From NCBI GenBank assembly GCA_016720855.1, contig JADKJU010000006.1, positions 1 through 17,650 of the forward strand: a stretch of 17,650 nucleotides of DNA. The letters run 5' to 3'. Origin of the DNA: Betaproteobacteria bacterium. GTDB taxonomy: Bacteria > Pseudomonadota > Gammaproteobacteria > Burkholderiales > Usitatibacteraceae. Below, piece after piece: positions 1 through 7,894 of the stretch. The notes beneath the pieces are model-generated. The model did no database searches. It was not told the origin of the DNA and saw nothing but the letters and a program-made list of their open reading frames with translations. Made by a program: the position numbers and the translations under genes. The first letter of the stretch is position 1, and each line of letters begins with the position of its first letter.

Positions 1-241
1 ACTTCTCCGTGACGAAGGCCCGCCACGCATCGGTGGCACAGGGCCTCGACATCCTACGCCGGGACCGCGGGAATAGACGCCGCCGGCGAAATCATGCCCA
101 TCCTCGGACAGGACGTAAATGCTTGCAGACCAGCCCGGGCTGCGACGAGTAGCGCGCTGTGCTCTAAGGAAGAATGGCTCCTGGCCTCATCGACAGTCAG
201 AGCGCTTCCGGCAGACGGAACGTTGCGATGGCGGTGATCAT
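1..241 (-). CDS. YdhR/antibiotic-monooxygenase-like small protein (5' part, frameshifted)
   Basis: This is the N-terminal part of a small protein read leftward and cut by the window edge. The start at 241 is an ATG preceded by AAGGAGAA at 246-253. The opening residues are MITAIATFRLPEAL. Later pieces in shifted frames include TVDEAR, PGLVCKHYVLSEDG, AGGVY and DAWRAFVTEK. These match the layout of the small YdhR-like, dimeric alpha+beta-barrel putative monooxygenases (about 100 residues), in which a YYVLSEDG..GGVYLW segment and an AWRAF.. segment are typical. At least two frame changes occur within 240 bases, which I attribute to sequence errors. The substrate is unknown; members are usually cytosolic and annotated only as monooxygenases. 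It is divergent from the polyphosphate-type cluster on the plus strand, with about 300 bases between the starts. The family call is by recognition of sequence pattern, not by a search. Confidence 0.6.
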
Positions 242-542
242 CCGGTTCTCCTTCCGTGGATCTCAGGAGGTCTGACGGAAATCCTGCCGGGCCCTGCGGG
301 CGGTCAGGGCGGGCGGTTCCCGATCGCCTGCGCCACGCGGCACGAAGGAAGATCCGAATGGATCCTCGGCGCGGAATGGGCAATCTCCCAGGCTGAAGAA
401 TTTATCAGACCTCCCTTTCAGCAGCGGCGACGGCTCTCGGGGTTGCACCGCTGTTACGCACCATCATGCCTTTGGAAGACCTGCGGCAGAAGCTGTTCGG
501 AATCCTGTTCCAGGGTACCCTTGCGAAAGGAAACGAACGATC
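242..542. other. Divergent intergenic region
   Basis: About 300 bases lie between the minus-strand monooxygenase start and the plus-strand start at 543. Several open frames cross it but none has a convincing start, ribosome site or family resemblance. It must hold the promoters of both flanking units. I could not assign confident -35/-10 boxes. A ribosome site AAAGGAAA (525-532) precedes the gene at 543. Confidence 0.45.
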
Positions 543-991
543 ATGGCCGGGAATCACGCCGCGCTGGGAATGGCGCGCCTTCGGGAAGCGCCGCTTCCGG
601 GAACGCGGAGGCCAGAGCTTGCGAAGCTCATACCCGGCAGCGTCCAGGAAAGCGACGAAAGGGATCTGCTCTGCTCACGGGCGGGGGACAACGTGAAGGT
701 CCACGACGAGCTCATGGACATCAAAGGTTCTCTTAAGGTGGTCAACGAGGACAGGCTCGAGCAGTGGACGCCTGTGATGAAGGCCAACTTCCCGCTTGCG
801 GCTGCCGAGAGTGAAGAAGGTTCTCGAGTCGCTGAGCCTCATCATGCCCAAGATGAAGCTGAAACCTACCCTCGACGCGTTCATCGCGAGACTTCATGGC
901 GGCGGTCTTCGCGCCGTCCGCAAATCTGGGCCTGGGCGGCTATATGAACACGAGCTATCCCGTAAAACCTCATGACGCTGATCGACGATAA
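543..991 (+). CDS. Conserved protein upstream of exopolyphosphatase, function unknown (frameshifted)
   Basis: The start ATG at 543 follows AAAGGAAA at 525-532. Pieces from three frames rebuild a protein of roughly 145 residues: PRWEWRAFG near the N-terminus, LAKLIPGSVQESDE, DNVKVHDELMDIK, then RLEQWTPVMKANFPL, and YMNTSYPVK at the C-terminus. The set EWR.F..ESDE..NVKV..LMDIK..LEQW.PV.K..FPL looks like a conserved family, and I associate it loosely with CYTH/triphosphate-tunnel-like proteins found beside Ppx genes. That link is an inference. The alternating charged residues (E..E..K, K.K) would fit a polyanion-binding fold, but I cannot prove it. Its end at about 991 (TAA) touches the ATG of the exopolyphosphatase at 993, so the two are probably cotranscribed. 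The frame changes near 600, 815 and 930 are probably sequence errors, and the middle may also be missing residues. Confidence 0.55.
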
Positions 992-992
992 G

Positions 993-1910
993 ATGACGCT
1001 ATGCCGTGATCGATGCGGGCACCAGCTCGATCCAGTTCCGCTATCGGTGAACGTGGCGCCGACGGTCGGTGGCGCACGTGGTCTCCGACAGTGCCGAGGT
1101 GACGCGCCTTGGCGAGGGCCTGGTGGAGGGCGGAAAGATCCTCGATGCCGCCCGCGATCGGCTACGGTCACCGCCACATTGCCGCCATGGTCAGTAAGGC
1201 GAAGCGCGGGGGCGTGCGCGCCATCGCGGCCATCAACCCTGCCGGGCTCCGGATGGCATCGAACGCAGCCGATGTCGTCGCGGCCATCGAGGCGCGGACT
1301 GGCGTGCGCGTCGAGGTGATTTCCGGCGAGGAAGAGGGCCGTTGGCCTGCCTCCCGGGGCGCGAACCGGCCTCGCGTTCAGCAGAGGCTCAGTCGTCGTG
1401 TTCGATACCGGCGGCGGCTTGACCTCGCAGATCACGTTCGGAAACGACGGGCGCGTGAACGAAGCAATTCCCAGCGTGAATGTCGGGGCGATCCGCTACG
1501 GGTTTCTTCCGGCTCGGCAAGGCCATATCGGCCGACGTAGTGCCGCGACGCGTTGGCGTCGATTGCAGCAGACCTCGCGCGCATTGACGATCGACCGGTT
1601 CCCGACGCCATGAGTGGCCGCCAGGCGTGGTAATTAGCATTACCGCGGTCCGGCCGCAGTTGGCCGCCTACGGCCCCACCGTCGTGCGGGGTGCCGTCCT
1701 CGACCGCGCCGAGATCGACCGGCAGATCGAAACCTACCGGTCGTGACGCGGACGCTCGCCGGGCTGTCGTCGGCCTGGCGAAGCGGGCGGGTGATTCTCG
1801 CAGGCGCCACCATCGTGCGTACGGTGATGGAAAAGCTTTCCCAGGAGGCTTTACGGTTAGCGACCGCAGGCTGCGCCACGACGTGCTGGCCGAGGCGATT
1901 CGACGGATGA
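993..1910 (+). CDS. ppx: Exopolyphosphatase, Ppx/GppA family (frameshifted)
   Basis: Predicted cytosolic phosphatase of the ASKHA fold that removes terminal phosphate from polyphosphate, or from pppGpp in GppA-type members. Visible family motifs in order are VIDAGTSSIQFR (phosphate-binding loop 1), AKRGGVRAIAAINPAGLRMASN, VRVEVISGEEEGR (the E-E-E-G-R motif), VVFDTGGG (phosphate 2 loop), NVGAIRYG, ITNITAVR-like residues near 1640, GAVLDRAEIDRQIETYR and a C-terminal VSDRRLRHDVLAE. The length of about 305 residues fits the short Ppx/GppA core without the C-terminal HD-like extension. The start at 993 is chosen because it puts the first phosphate loop near the N-terminus, as usual; ATG at 972 is an alternative. 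The stop at 1908-1910 is reached after one more frame change. At least six frame switches are needed. Whether it prefers polyphosphate or pppGpp cannot be told from the sequence. Confidence 0.82.
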
Positions 1911-2029
1911 CGCGAACTCGCGCCGCTAAGCGCGCTAATCAACGACAGGCCTTGCTGAAGGTGCAGATTAGGGAAATCGACCGTGAACGCGACAGAACCG
2001 GAAGACCACAACAACCGAAAGCCCCCGCG

Positions 2030-2823
2030 ATGGCGAAGCGTGCCAGACCGCCAAGGCTTCCAGCGTGCGAAAGCCCGTGCCGGTTGCCCGAATGACCACT
2101 GACGGGCGCGCAACTCGCCGAGGTCCTTCGCCTCATCAAGGGCGCCGGCGGCGTCGAGATGAAACTTTCCATTCCCTTCCACGACGGCGCGACGATCGAG
2201 AGCATCAGCCTCGACCCGGTGGAGAGCACAGCCGCGGCAGGCGTACTTCTTCGACACGCCGGACCTCGCCTCAGCAAGGCCGGCGTAGTCGTCACGCCCA
2301 GCACTTTGGGCAACAAGGCCGATACGGTCGTCAAGCTGCGGCCGGTGGATACAGCCACAATCGATTCGGGTGCGCCGTTCGGCGGCTTTCCAAGGTCGAG
2401 GTGGATGTGATGCCGGGCGGCTGTGCTCGGCGTCATACAAGAGTATCTGCACGGGACGGGAGGTGCTCGAAGTGATCGGAGGCGGGAAGTCCCTCGGTCT
2501 CTGTTCTCAAAGACAGCGTGCCTTCTACGATGCGCACGCACCGAAGGACGTCACGATGGACGACATCCTCGGCCGACGTTCCTGCTCAAGGCGAGGCACC
2601 AGCCCAGGACCGACAGAAGCATCACTGTCGAATTGTGGTTCCTATCCCGACGGTTCGCGCATCCTCGAAGATTTCCACGAAATCCCTGCCGAAGGAACGC
2701 CTTCCAGGCGGCGGGAGATTCCGCGCCCTGCAACGCGATGCGGCATCGCGATCAGCGCCGCCCGAGCCGAAAGCCAGGACGGCGCTGGGTTTTCACGGCA
2801 AGATTGAAGGAGGAGCAGGCTGA
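2030..2823 (+). CDS. CYTH-like (triphosphate tunnel metalloenzyme-like) protein (frameshifted)
   Basis: Joined pieces read ELAEVLRLIKGAGGVEMKLSIP, then QAYFFDTPDL, SKAGVVV, GDTVVKLRPVD-like residues, KVEVDVMPGG, SYKSICTGREVLEV, AFYDAHAPKDVTMDDIL, GPTFLLKARHQP, SITVELWFYPDGSRILE and a tail resembling AGEFRAL..CGIAIS. The order 'acidic strand E.K.S, YFDT..L..AG..VR.R, D.V.KLRPV, EVD' is that of CYTH domains, where the basic and acidic residues line a tunnel binding triphosphate or polyphosphate plus metal. The adjacent exopolyphosphatase supports a role in polyphosphate or triphosphate chemistry. The start is uncertain: ATG at 2030 gives MAKR and a basic leader, while GTG at 1983 with AGGGAA upstream is an alternative. 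The stop is taken at 2821-2823; another frame would run to 2881. Old annotations often call such proteins adenylate cyclases, which I would not infer. Confidence 0.62.
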
Positions 2824-2828
2824 CCCGG

Positions 2829-4575
2829 TTGAGCGCCAGCGCCACCGGGAATCGCCTGTTTGCGCTGCCGGCCGTCCATAAAATTCGCCATGAACGGTGA
2901 CTCTGCCGCAACCGACGCCTGCCATGGGCGCCATTCGATTCGACGTGGTCGCCGGCCTGACGGCTGCCAGCCGTTGTTCTTCCCAAGGCGATGGCGTATG
3001 CGACCGTGGCTGGACTTCCGAGTGTCGGTCGGGCTTTACATCCCTGATCCCGGTGTGATCTACGCGCTGCTCGGCACGTCGCGTGCTGAGTGTGAGCTCC
3101 ACGACGACGCTGGCGATCCTCGCCCGGCACGCAGCTCGGCCTGGCCGTGCCCGATGGTGATCCGACCTGGCGCGCCTGCCACCGCCACGGGCTGACCGCC
3201 TGGTGGGCGCGATGCTGGTGTGGCGGCGCATGATGCGTCTGGGGGTGTTGCCAACTTCATCTCTCGCACCGGTGCTGACCGGTTTCGGCGGGGATCGGCC
3301 TGGGGATCGTGCTCGACCAGGTCCTGAAGCTGCTAAGGATCCATTTCGACAAGCAGGGATTTTACGTCGACGTGGCGAGCATTGCAGCACGCTGGAGACG
3401 TCGCCGATGGCGCTGGCGCAGTGGCAACCTTCGCGATCCTGATCGGCATGGAGCGGATCTGGCCGCACTCTCCGGCGCCGCTCGTGGCCGTCGGCGGAGG
3501 CATTGCGCGGCGTCGTGGTACTTCGGGCTGAAGGCACTGGGTGTGTCGACGGTGAGGCTGATTCCGCAGGGGCCTGCCGCCGGTAACGCTGCCGGACCTG
3601 GGGCTTCCCGCAGCCGCGGCGCGGGGGCTTCGGGATCGCGCTGATGAGCTTTACCGAAACGATCGCTGCGGGTTGGGCCTTTGCTGGCCAAGCGATCCGC
3701 CTATCGACGCCAACCGCGAACTGGTCGCGACGGGCGTTGCGAACCTGGGCGGCGCGTTCCTCGGCGCGATGCCCCGGGCGGCGAGGCGGCACCTCGCAGA
3801 CCGCGGTCGTGCGAGCCGCGGGTGGAAGGTCGCAGAAGGCCTCGCTGGTCACCGCGGCCGCAGCGCGCGCCACCATGCTGCTGCTGGCCCCGATCCTCGG
3901 GCTTCTTCCTAACGCGACGCTGGCGGCGGTGGTGATCGTCTACTCGGTCGGGTTGATCCAGCCCCGGGTTCCGTGCCATCCGTGGGGTGCGCAGCATGGA
4001 ATTTCGCTGGGCGCTCGTCGCCTGCGCGCGGCGTACTCGTGTTCGGCACGCTCAATGGCATCGTCGTCGCGATTATCGTGTCGATGATCAGGCTCGCCAT
4101 GCCAGACGGCGCATCCGCGCGTGTCGGTCATCGCCGAAGCGCGGACCGACGTGCTGCGACCGATATCCGCGGAGCACACCGGACGACGAGACCTTCGAGG
4201 CCTGCTGATCGTGCGCCCCGAGGGGCGCCTCTTCTTCGTCAACGCGCAGTACATCGCCGACCGGGTCACGGGCTGGTCGCACCGCACGAGCCGCGCGTGC
4301 TGGCATTGGACGTGAGCCGCGTTTCCGATCTCAGATATTCGGCGCTGCAAACGCACTGCGCAGCCCACGAGCGTGCTAGATGGAGGGAGCAACGGTGGAG
4401 GACGCGAGGCCCCGAGGTGTGGCTCGCAGGACTGAACCCCGGCGTGCTCGAGGTCGTCCACCATGCCGGGCTTGACCAGAAGCTCAGCCACGATCGGCTC
4501 CTTTTCAACGCACGGGAGGTGATGGGCGTTACCAGGCACGAGGGCGTCGGGGGGAAGACGTCACAGGAGTCCTGA
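2829..4575 (+). CDS. SulP-family anion permease with C-terminal STAS domain (frameshifted)
   Basis: Inner-membrane transporter of the SulP/SLC26 family, moving sulfate, bicarbonate or related anions. Joined frames give the usual order. The N-terminal part has FDVVAGLTA (near 2945), LPKAMAYATVAGLP and YALLGTSR. The core has STTTLAILA, TQLGLAVPDGDPT, LVGAMLV, ISAPVLTGF-like residues, IGLGIVLDQVLKLL and ATFAILIGMERIWPHSPAPLVAVGGG. Next come LMSFTETIAAG (the SulP signature region, 3643-3672), IDANRELVATGVANLGGAFLGAMP, GGGTSQTAVVRAAGGRSQKASLVTAAAA and LGLLPNATLAAVVIVYSVGLIQP. The STAS domain follows, with LLIVRPEGRLFFVNAQYIADRV, RVLALDVSRV, LAGLNPGVLEVVHHAGLDQKL and a LLFNARE end. About 580 residues is normal for the family. 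An AAGGAGGAG at 2807-2815 lies at the end of the preceding gene; the TTG start at 2829 is uncertain. More than ten frame changes are present. The substrate is not determinable; sulfate is common. Confidence 0.82.
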
Positions 4576-4716
4576 CGGTCGAGGGCAGGCCGCAGCCGCC
4601 GCCCGTCGCGCGGTCACTGCGCAAGATTAATGGCCTTCGGCATGGATGGAGGACAATCCCGCTGGCCCGATCAGAGCCTTTGCCCCGGGCATCCTTTCGC
4701 GACGCAGGAGGTAACC

Positions 4717-5482
4717 ATGCAACAAAGAGTACTCATTCTCGTCCTGCTTGCGATTTCATGCGCGGCAGCAGGTACGTATGCGCAGACCCACCGTCAGCTG
4801 GCGCCAGTCCGCCGCGGGCGCAGTCGATCCGGCATCTGTCCAGGCCCTCAAGGACGTGGGTTTCCACCTGCGGAAGCTCAGGCGCTTCAGCGTGTCCACG
4901 GAACTCACGGGTGAGCGGGTTCTGAAGGATGGCGAAAAGCTTCAGCATACCGCCAAGGCGGATCTGGACGTGGTACGCCCCTCGAAGCTGCGCGCCAGGA
5001 TGTCCAGCGCCCGCGCCGATCGCCAGCTTTTCTTCGACGGCAAGACGGTGACGCTCTATGCGCCCGCGCAGAAGTTCTATTCGACCGTCGAATTCGCCGG
5101 CTCGATCGGAGACCTGATCGGAAGGCTCGAGGAAAAGTACGGCATTGAGCTGCCGCTCGAGGATCTCTTCCGCTGGGAACCCCCGGCGCTCCGCTCGACA
5201 AGATCGATTCGGCGATGAACGCCGGCCAGGATTTCATCGGAAGGATCTTTGCGACCACTACGCCTTCCGTCAGGGCACCATCGACTGGCAGATCTGGATC
5301 ACCACCGGGGACCAGCCGCTGCGCGCAAGGTCGTGATCACGAACCGCGCCGACGAAGCCCGTCCGCAGTCGGTCTCGATGATCAGCTGGAACCTGAAGCC
5401 CGCGTTCAAGGACTCGACCTTCACGTTCACGCCGCCCCAGGGGGCGAAGAAGATCGACGTCATCGAGCGCAAGGCAAAGTAG
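4717..5482 (+). CDS. DUF2092 family exported protein (frameshifted)
   Basis: The start ATG at 4717 has a perfect AGGAGGT at 4706-4712. Residues 1-23 (MQQRVLILVLLAISCAAAG.. ending YAQ) form a signal peptide, so the product is periplasmic. The mature part reads VDPASVQALKDVGFHLRKLRRFSV, LTGERVLKDGEKLQ, DLDVVRPSKLRARM, RQLFFDGKTVTLYAPAQKFY, GSIGDLIGRLEEKYGIELPLEDLF, then IDWQIWITTGDQPL, KVVITNRADEARPQ and ends with GAKKIDVIERKAK. This is the DUF2092 pattern (about 250 residues), which is thought to fold like the lipoprotein carriers LolA/LolB; a lipid-handling role is an inference from fold only. At least three frame changes occur (near 4800, 5185 and 5325). The stop at 5480-5482 is 10 bases before the next start, so the two genes form an operon. 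Confidence 0.78.
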
Positions 5483-5492
5483 AGGAGCGGAC

Positions 5493-5985
5493 ATGAAAAC
5501 GTCAATGAGCAAACTGGTCCTGGCCTCGGCGGCCGCCGCCATGCTGGCGAGCTTCGTCATGGCACCCCTCGGAGCGCAGCGCCGTGGCGGCGGGGGGGGG
5601 GGGGGTGGTGGGGCAGTCGGTGCGCGCGCCGGCGGGGATCGTGGCGCCAGCGACAGGCAGGGCGCGCAGGCCAACAACAGCAAGGCCGATGCGCGCACGA
5701 ACGAGGTGCGCAACACCAGCGTCAACAACGTCAACGCACAGAAAAACGTTAACGTGAACGTGGACTGCACGGGTCGTTGCGGCGGCTGGGATCATCCGGT
5801 CGCAGCCGCGGCGGTGGTCGGCAGCGCGGTGGCCGTGACGGCTGCCGCGGTCGGCTCGATGGTGGCCACCGTGCCCGGCCAATTGCGTTCCGGTCAATTA
5901 TGGCGGCATGGTGTATCAGCAATGCGGTGGCACCTGGTATGCCCCGCAGGGATCGCAGTATACCGTCGTCAATCCGCCGTACTGA
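5493..5985 (+). CDS. DUF6515-like exported glycine-rich protein (frameshifted)
   Basis: The start ATG at 5493 follows GAGGAG at 5483-5488, just after the DUF2092 stop. Residues 1-28 form a signal peptide ending in GAQ. Next come an arginine/glycine-rich stretch encoded by an uninterrupted 14-G run (5592-5605), an Asn-rich region (NNSKADARTNEVRNTSVNNVNAQKN, described here in parts), a Cys-containing VDCTGRCGGWDHP, and a hydrophobic segment of about 25 residues rich in Ala/Val (roughly residues 107-130). After one frame change near 5880 the C-terminus reads NCVPVNYGGMVYQQCGG and TWYAPQGSQYTVVNPPY. This CVPV.YGG..Y..CGG.WY.P....Y.VVNPP ending is typical of DUF6515-like proteins, which often sit next to DUF2092 genes. 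The function is unknown. The protein is probably exported, and the C-terminal domain has two conserved Cys. Confidence 0.7.
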
Positions 5986-6053
5986 TGCCGCAAGAGGTCC
6001 GGTAGCCCGCTCCGCGCCATTGGGCTGCATTGGCTTTGATTGGGCGCGATTGG

Positions 6054-6154
6054 TGGCAAGCGCTGCAAGTTTTTGATGGAACGAGTGAGGCGGCTTGCCC
6101 AGTCGGCGCCTGAGAACCAGGGGGTCGTGGGTTCGAATCCTGCCGGGCGCGCCA
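6054..6154 (+). repeat. tRNA-3'-end-like repeat, copy A
   Basis: The block starts TGGCAAGCGCTGCAAG and ends with a T-arm-like segment GGGTTCGAATCC followed by CGGGCGCGCCA (ending at 6154). The last 35 bases can fold as a T stem-loop plus the 3' half of an acceptor ending in CCA. I cannot find a matching 5' acceptor, D arm or proper anticodon loop upstream, so it is not a complete tRNA. A related block lies at 9959-10048 in the same orientation. Both are followed at once by a hairpin. Such tRNA 3' ends are often attachment sites for integrating elements. Confidence 0.6.
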
Positions 6155-6162
6155 GAAACACG

Positions 6163-6192
6163 AATGGGCCGGTCGCAAGACTGGCCCATTTT
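6163..6192 (+). terminator. Rho-independent terminator (12-bp stem, GCAA loop)
   Basis: The stem is AATGGGCCGGTC (6163-6174) pairing with GACTGGCCCATT (6179-6190), with a GCAA tetraloop and one G-T wobble, followed by a short T run. It lies 9 bases after the CCA of repeat A. The sequence is nearly symmetrical (A's before, T's after), so it could also end transcription of the minus-strand gene at 6256-6707. Confidence 0.8.
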
Positions 6193-6255
6193 CAATTGGC
6201 GGGCGCGGGAACCTCTGCGGGGACGATCCCTACACCCACGATTCGCAAGACGGAC

Positions 6256-6707
6256 TCACTGCTTCGGCAAGACGTGAGGCGAAGAATGGTGATGCGCGAT
6301 GAGCCATTCGCCACCGCGCTTCGTCACGAGCATGGTGTAGCGCGACGGCCGAGCCCACGCCTTGCCGTTAGTCGACCCGGTGAACTCGTAAAAGCCCGTG
6401 ACGAGTACCGCGTCGTCGCCGAGCACAATCGTGTGCCTTTCCTGGATCGCGTTCTTGTTGCCACTTCCTTCGACGCCGAGAAGTATTTCTTGATGGCCTC
6501 GGTTCCAATGGATATGACAGGACTCACGGTTCCCAGAAGAATGCCGTCAGGCGAATCAGTCCTTGCGATTGCCTCCGGGTCATTGGAACTGTATGCCGCC
6601 GACCAGCGGTCAAGGAGCGCATTTGCTTCCTCTTCCGAACCCGCGCACGCCGCCAATGGGGCAAGCGAGACTGCTACCAGAGCCAGAAGCCGAATGAGGT
6701 TGCTCAT
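6256..6707 (-). CDS. SnoaL/DUF4440-like (SgcJ/EcaC-type) lipoprotein (one frameshift)
   Basis: The start ATG at 6707 follows AAGGAGAA at 6713-6720. Residues 1-20 form a signal peptide with a lipobox-like LAAC, so the product may be a lipoprotein. The mature part reads EEEANALLDRWSAAYSSNDPEAIA, LLGTVSPVISIGTEAIKKYF and, after one frame change near 6465, NAIQERHTIVLGDDAVLVTG, FYEFTG, WARPSRYTMLVTKRGGEWL and IAHHHSSPHVLPKQ, stopping at 6256-6258. This is the cystatin-like NTF2/SnoaL fold seen in DUF4440, SgcJ/EcaC and CaMKII-association-domain proteins, about 150 residues long; the ARPSRYT..KRGG.W.IAHHHSS end is characteristic. Its specific activity is unknown; members include isomerases, hydrolases and pure binding proteins. 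It sits in the accessory patch between tRNA-like repeat A and the IS-interrupted gene and has no operon partner. Confidence 0.75.
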
Positions 6708-6850
6708 TTCTATTCTCCTTGGGTAGTAAGATCGGAATCGGTCGAGCATACGCCGAAAAAAGTGGGGGCATCATATCCATGTTTTGTGGGAGATTTGTCC
6801 GGGTCCTAGTTGTGCGGCAATTGGATGCGGGGGTCCTGATTGGACGAGAT

Positions 6851-6917
6851 TTGGCGCGACGTTCTAAGTGACTGAATAGCAATGAAGTGGCGATGTTCAC
6901 GAGCCGAAGGTATCAAG
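6851..6917 (+). repeat. Possible diverged third copy of the tRNA-like repeat unit (copy C)
   Basis: TTGGCGCGACGTTCTAAGTG and the following ACTGAAT resemble the start of copy B (TTGGCAAGCGCTACAAGTG, ATTGAT). A later GATGTTCACGAGCC, ending GGTATCA, may be a decayed T-arm. Like copies A and B it is followed directly by a hairpin. The resemblance is weak and could be chance. Confidence 0.3.
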
Positions 6918-6937
6918 AGCCCAACGGGGCTTTTTTT
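6918..6937 (+). terminator. Rho-independent terminator, plus orientation
   Basis: AGCCC (6918-6922) pairs with GGGCT (6927-6931) around an AACG loop, followed by a run of T to 6937. The T-run is on the plus strand, although no plus-strand gene is recognised upstream in this patch. Confidence 0.6.
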
Positions 6938-7045
6938 GCGCCAACGTAGGTGCACACGGTCCATCCAGGCGGACCATCTGCGCTGGAGCGCACCGAACGC
7001 ATCGCCGATGTTTTCATCGAAATGACGCAGCACAACGGAAAACCC

Positions 7046-7053
7046 GTGACGCC
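7046..7053. repeat. 8-bp target-site duplication, left copy
   Basis: GTGACGCC borders the left IS end directly. The identical octamer lies at 9605-9612 in direct orientation, immediately outside the right inverted repeat. Removing one copy and the element restores a continuous frame in the interrupted gene. Confidence 0.8.
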
Positions 7054-7112
7054 CCCGATGGCCACCCCAAACTCCCGCACCTGTGGCCGGGTCAAACTCC
7101 CGCACCTGAGCA
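7054..7112 (+). repeat. Left inverted repeat of the IS21 element
   Basis: The 59-base left end matches the reverse complement of 9546-9604 with two mismatches and two one-base gaps. It contains two copies of the motif CAAACTCCCGCACC (7068-7081 and 7093-7106), which are likely transposase-binding sites. The outer bases are CCCG. Confidence 0.88.
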
Positions 7113-7132
7113 GGCGGCGGGACGCGGCGAAG

Positions 7133-7894
7133 TTACCCGGTTGATCCCCTCTTGGCAACACGCGCCGCGGCCTCTTTCAGGCGCCAGCTCTTGCCTTCGA
7201 AGCGCAGCAGGTAGCCGTGGTGCATGAGGCGATCGAGGAGCGGGGTGACTACGACGACATCGCCGAGGAGCCGCCCCCAGTCCTCGAGCGGGCGGTTGGA
7301 GGTGACGATCGTCGAGGCTTTCTCGTAGCGGCTCATGAGCACGTCGGCGAGCTCGTCGCCGGCGTGGGCGGGGAGCTTGCGCAGGAAGAGGTCGTCAATG
7401 ACGAGCAGCTCGGCGGCCTTGAGCTGGGCGCGCAGCTTGCGCAGTTCACCGAGTTCGCGAGCTTCGCCGATGTCCTCGATGAGCTGGTGGGCCTCGCGGT
7501 AGTGCACGCGCCGGCCGTGGGCGACTGCGAGCGCGGCAAGCGCCTTCGCCACATGGCTCTTACCCGTTCCGGGCGGGCCGATGAGCAGCGCGTCCTCCTT
7601 CGCGTCGATGAACTTGAGCGTGGCGAGCTCCAGCACGTCGCGCCGGGGAAGCCGCGGGTTGTAGCTCCAGTCGAAGCTCTTCAGGTCGCATCGCTCGGGC
7701 AGCCCCGAGAGCGCGTAGCGTCGCTCGAGCAGGCGCGAGCGGCGCCGGTCGAGCTCGTCCTGGACGAGCCAGGAGAAGGCTTCGACGAAGTCCATTTCAT
7801 GCGCGCCAACCTGGGAGCGCGCGAGCCTGCAGTGTTGCGGTCATGCCGGACAGGCGCAGGCTGCGTAGCGCGCTCCAGGCTCAGTGATAGACAT
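7133..7894 (-). CDS. istB: IS21 transposition helper ATPase IstB (one frameshift)
   Basis: AAA+ ATPase related to DnaC that stimulates IS21 transposition and target choice. From about residue 35 on it is one clean frame: MDFVEAFSWLVQDELDRR, SGLPERCDLKSFDWSYNPRL, ALLIGPPGTGKSHVAKALA (Walker A GPPGTGKS), REAHQLIEDIGEAREL, AELLVIDDLFLRKL (Walker B VIDD), STIVTSNRPLEDWG (sensor 1 region) and a LLDRLMHHGYLLRFEGKSWRL end. The N-terminal piece LRSLRLSGMTATLQARA is in another frame, so one base was lost near 7800. ATG at 7894 (or 7900) overlaps the istA stop at 7881-7883, the usual IS21 coupling. About 250 residues is normal. Confidence 0.93.

Larger units (their letters stand above)
6806..7053 (-). 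pseudogene. 3' part of IS21-interrupted small membrane-protein gene
   Basis: Reading leftward from the IS boundary, the frame continues RHGFSVVLRHFDENIGDAFG, then ALQRRWSAWMDRVHLRWRKK. When the IS and one copy of the 8-bp duplication are removed, this joins in frame to the fragment at 9605-9942. The true stop is unclear. The shown frame runs to 6806, but a one-base change in the A-run at 6931-6937 would end it near 6899, just past the hairpin at 6918-6937. The joined C-terminal part looks like a small soluble beta domain following two membrane segments. No ribosome site is left for independent translation. Confidence 0.6.

Noticed and set aside
6054..6154. A complete tRNA gene ending in CGGGCGCGCCA
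   Set aside because: Only the T-arm and 3' acceptor half are recognisable. No GCGCCCG-like 5' acceptor, D arm or seven-base anticodon loop with a U at the right place is found upstream.
5916..6195. Minus-strand ORFs with ARQDSNPRPPGS-like peptides
   Set aside because: This is the familiar false protein from reading the antisense of a tRNA-like T-arm. There is no ribosome site or family support.
6040..6726. A 228-residue plus-strand ORF across the tRNA-like repeat and the SnoaL-like gene
   Set aside because: It is the antisense shadow of the minus-strand lipoprotein gene, which has a signal peptide, a strong ribosome site and family motifs.
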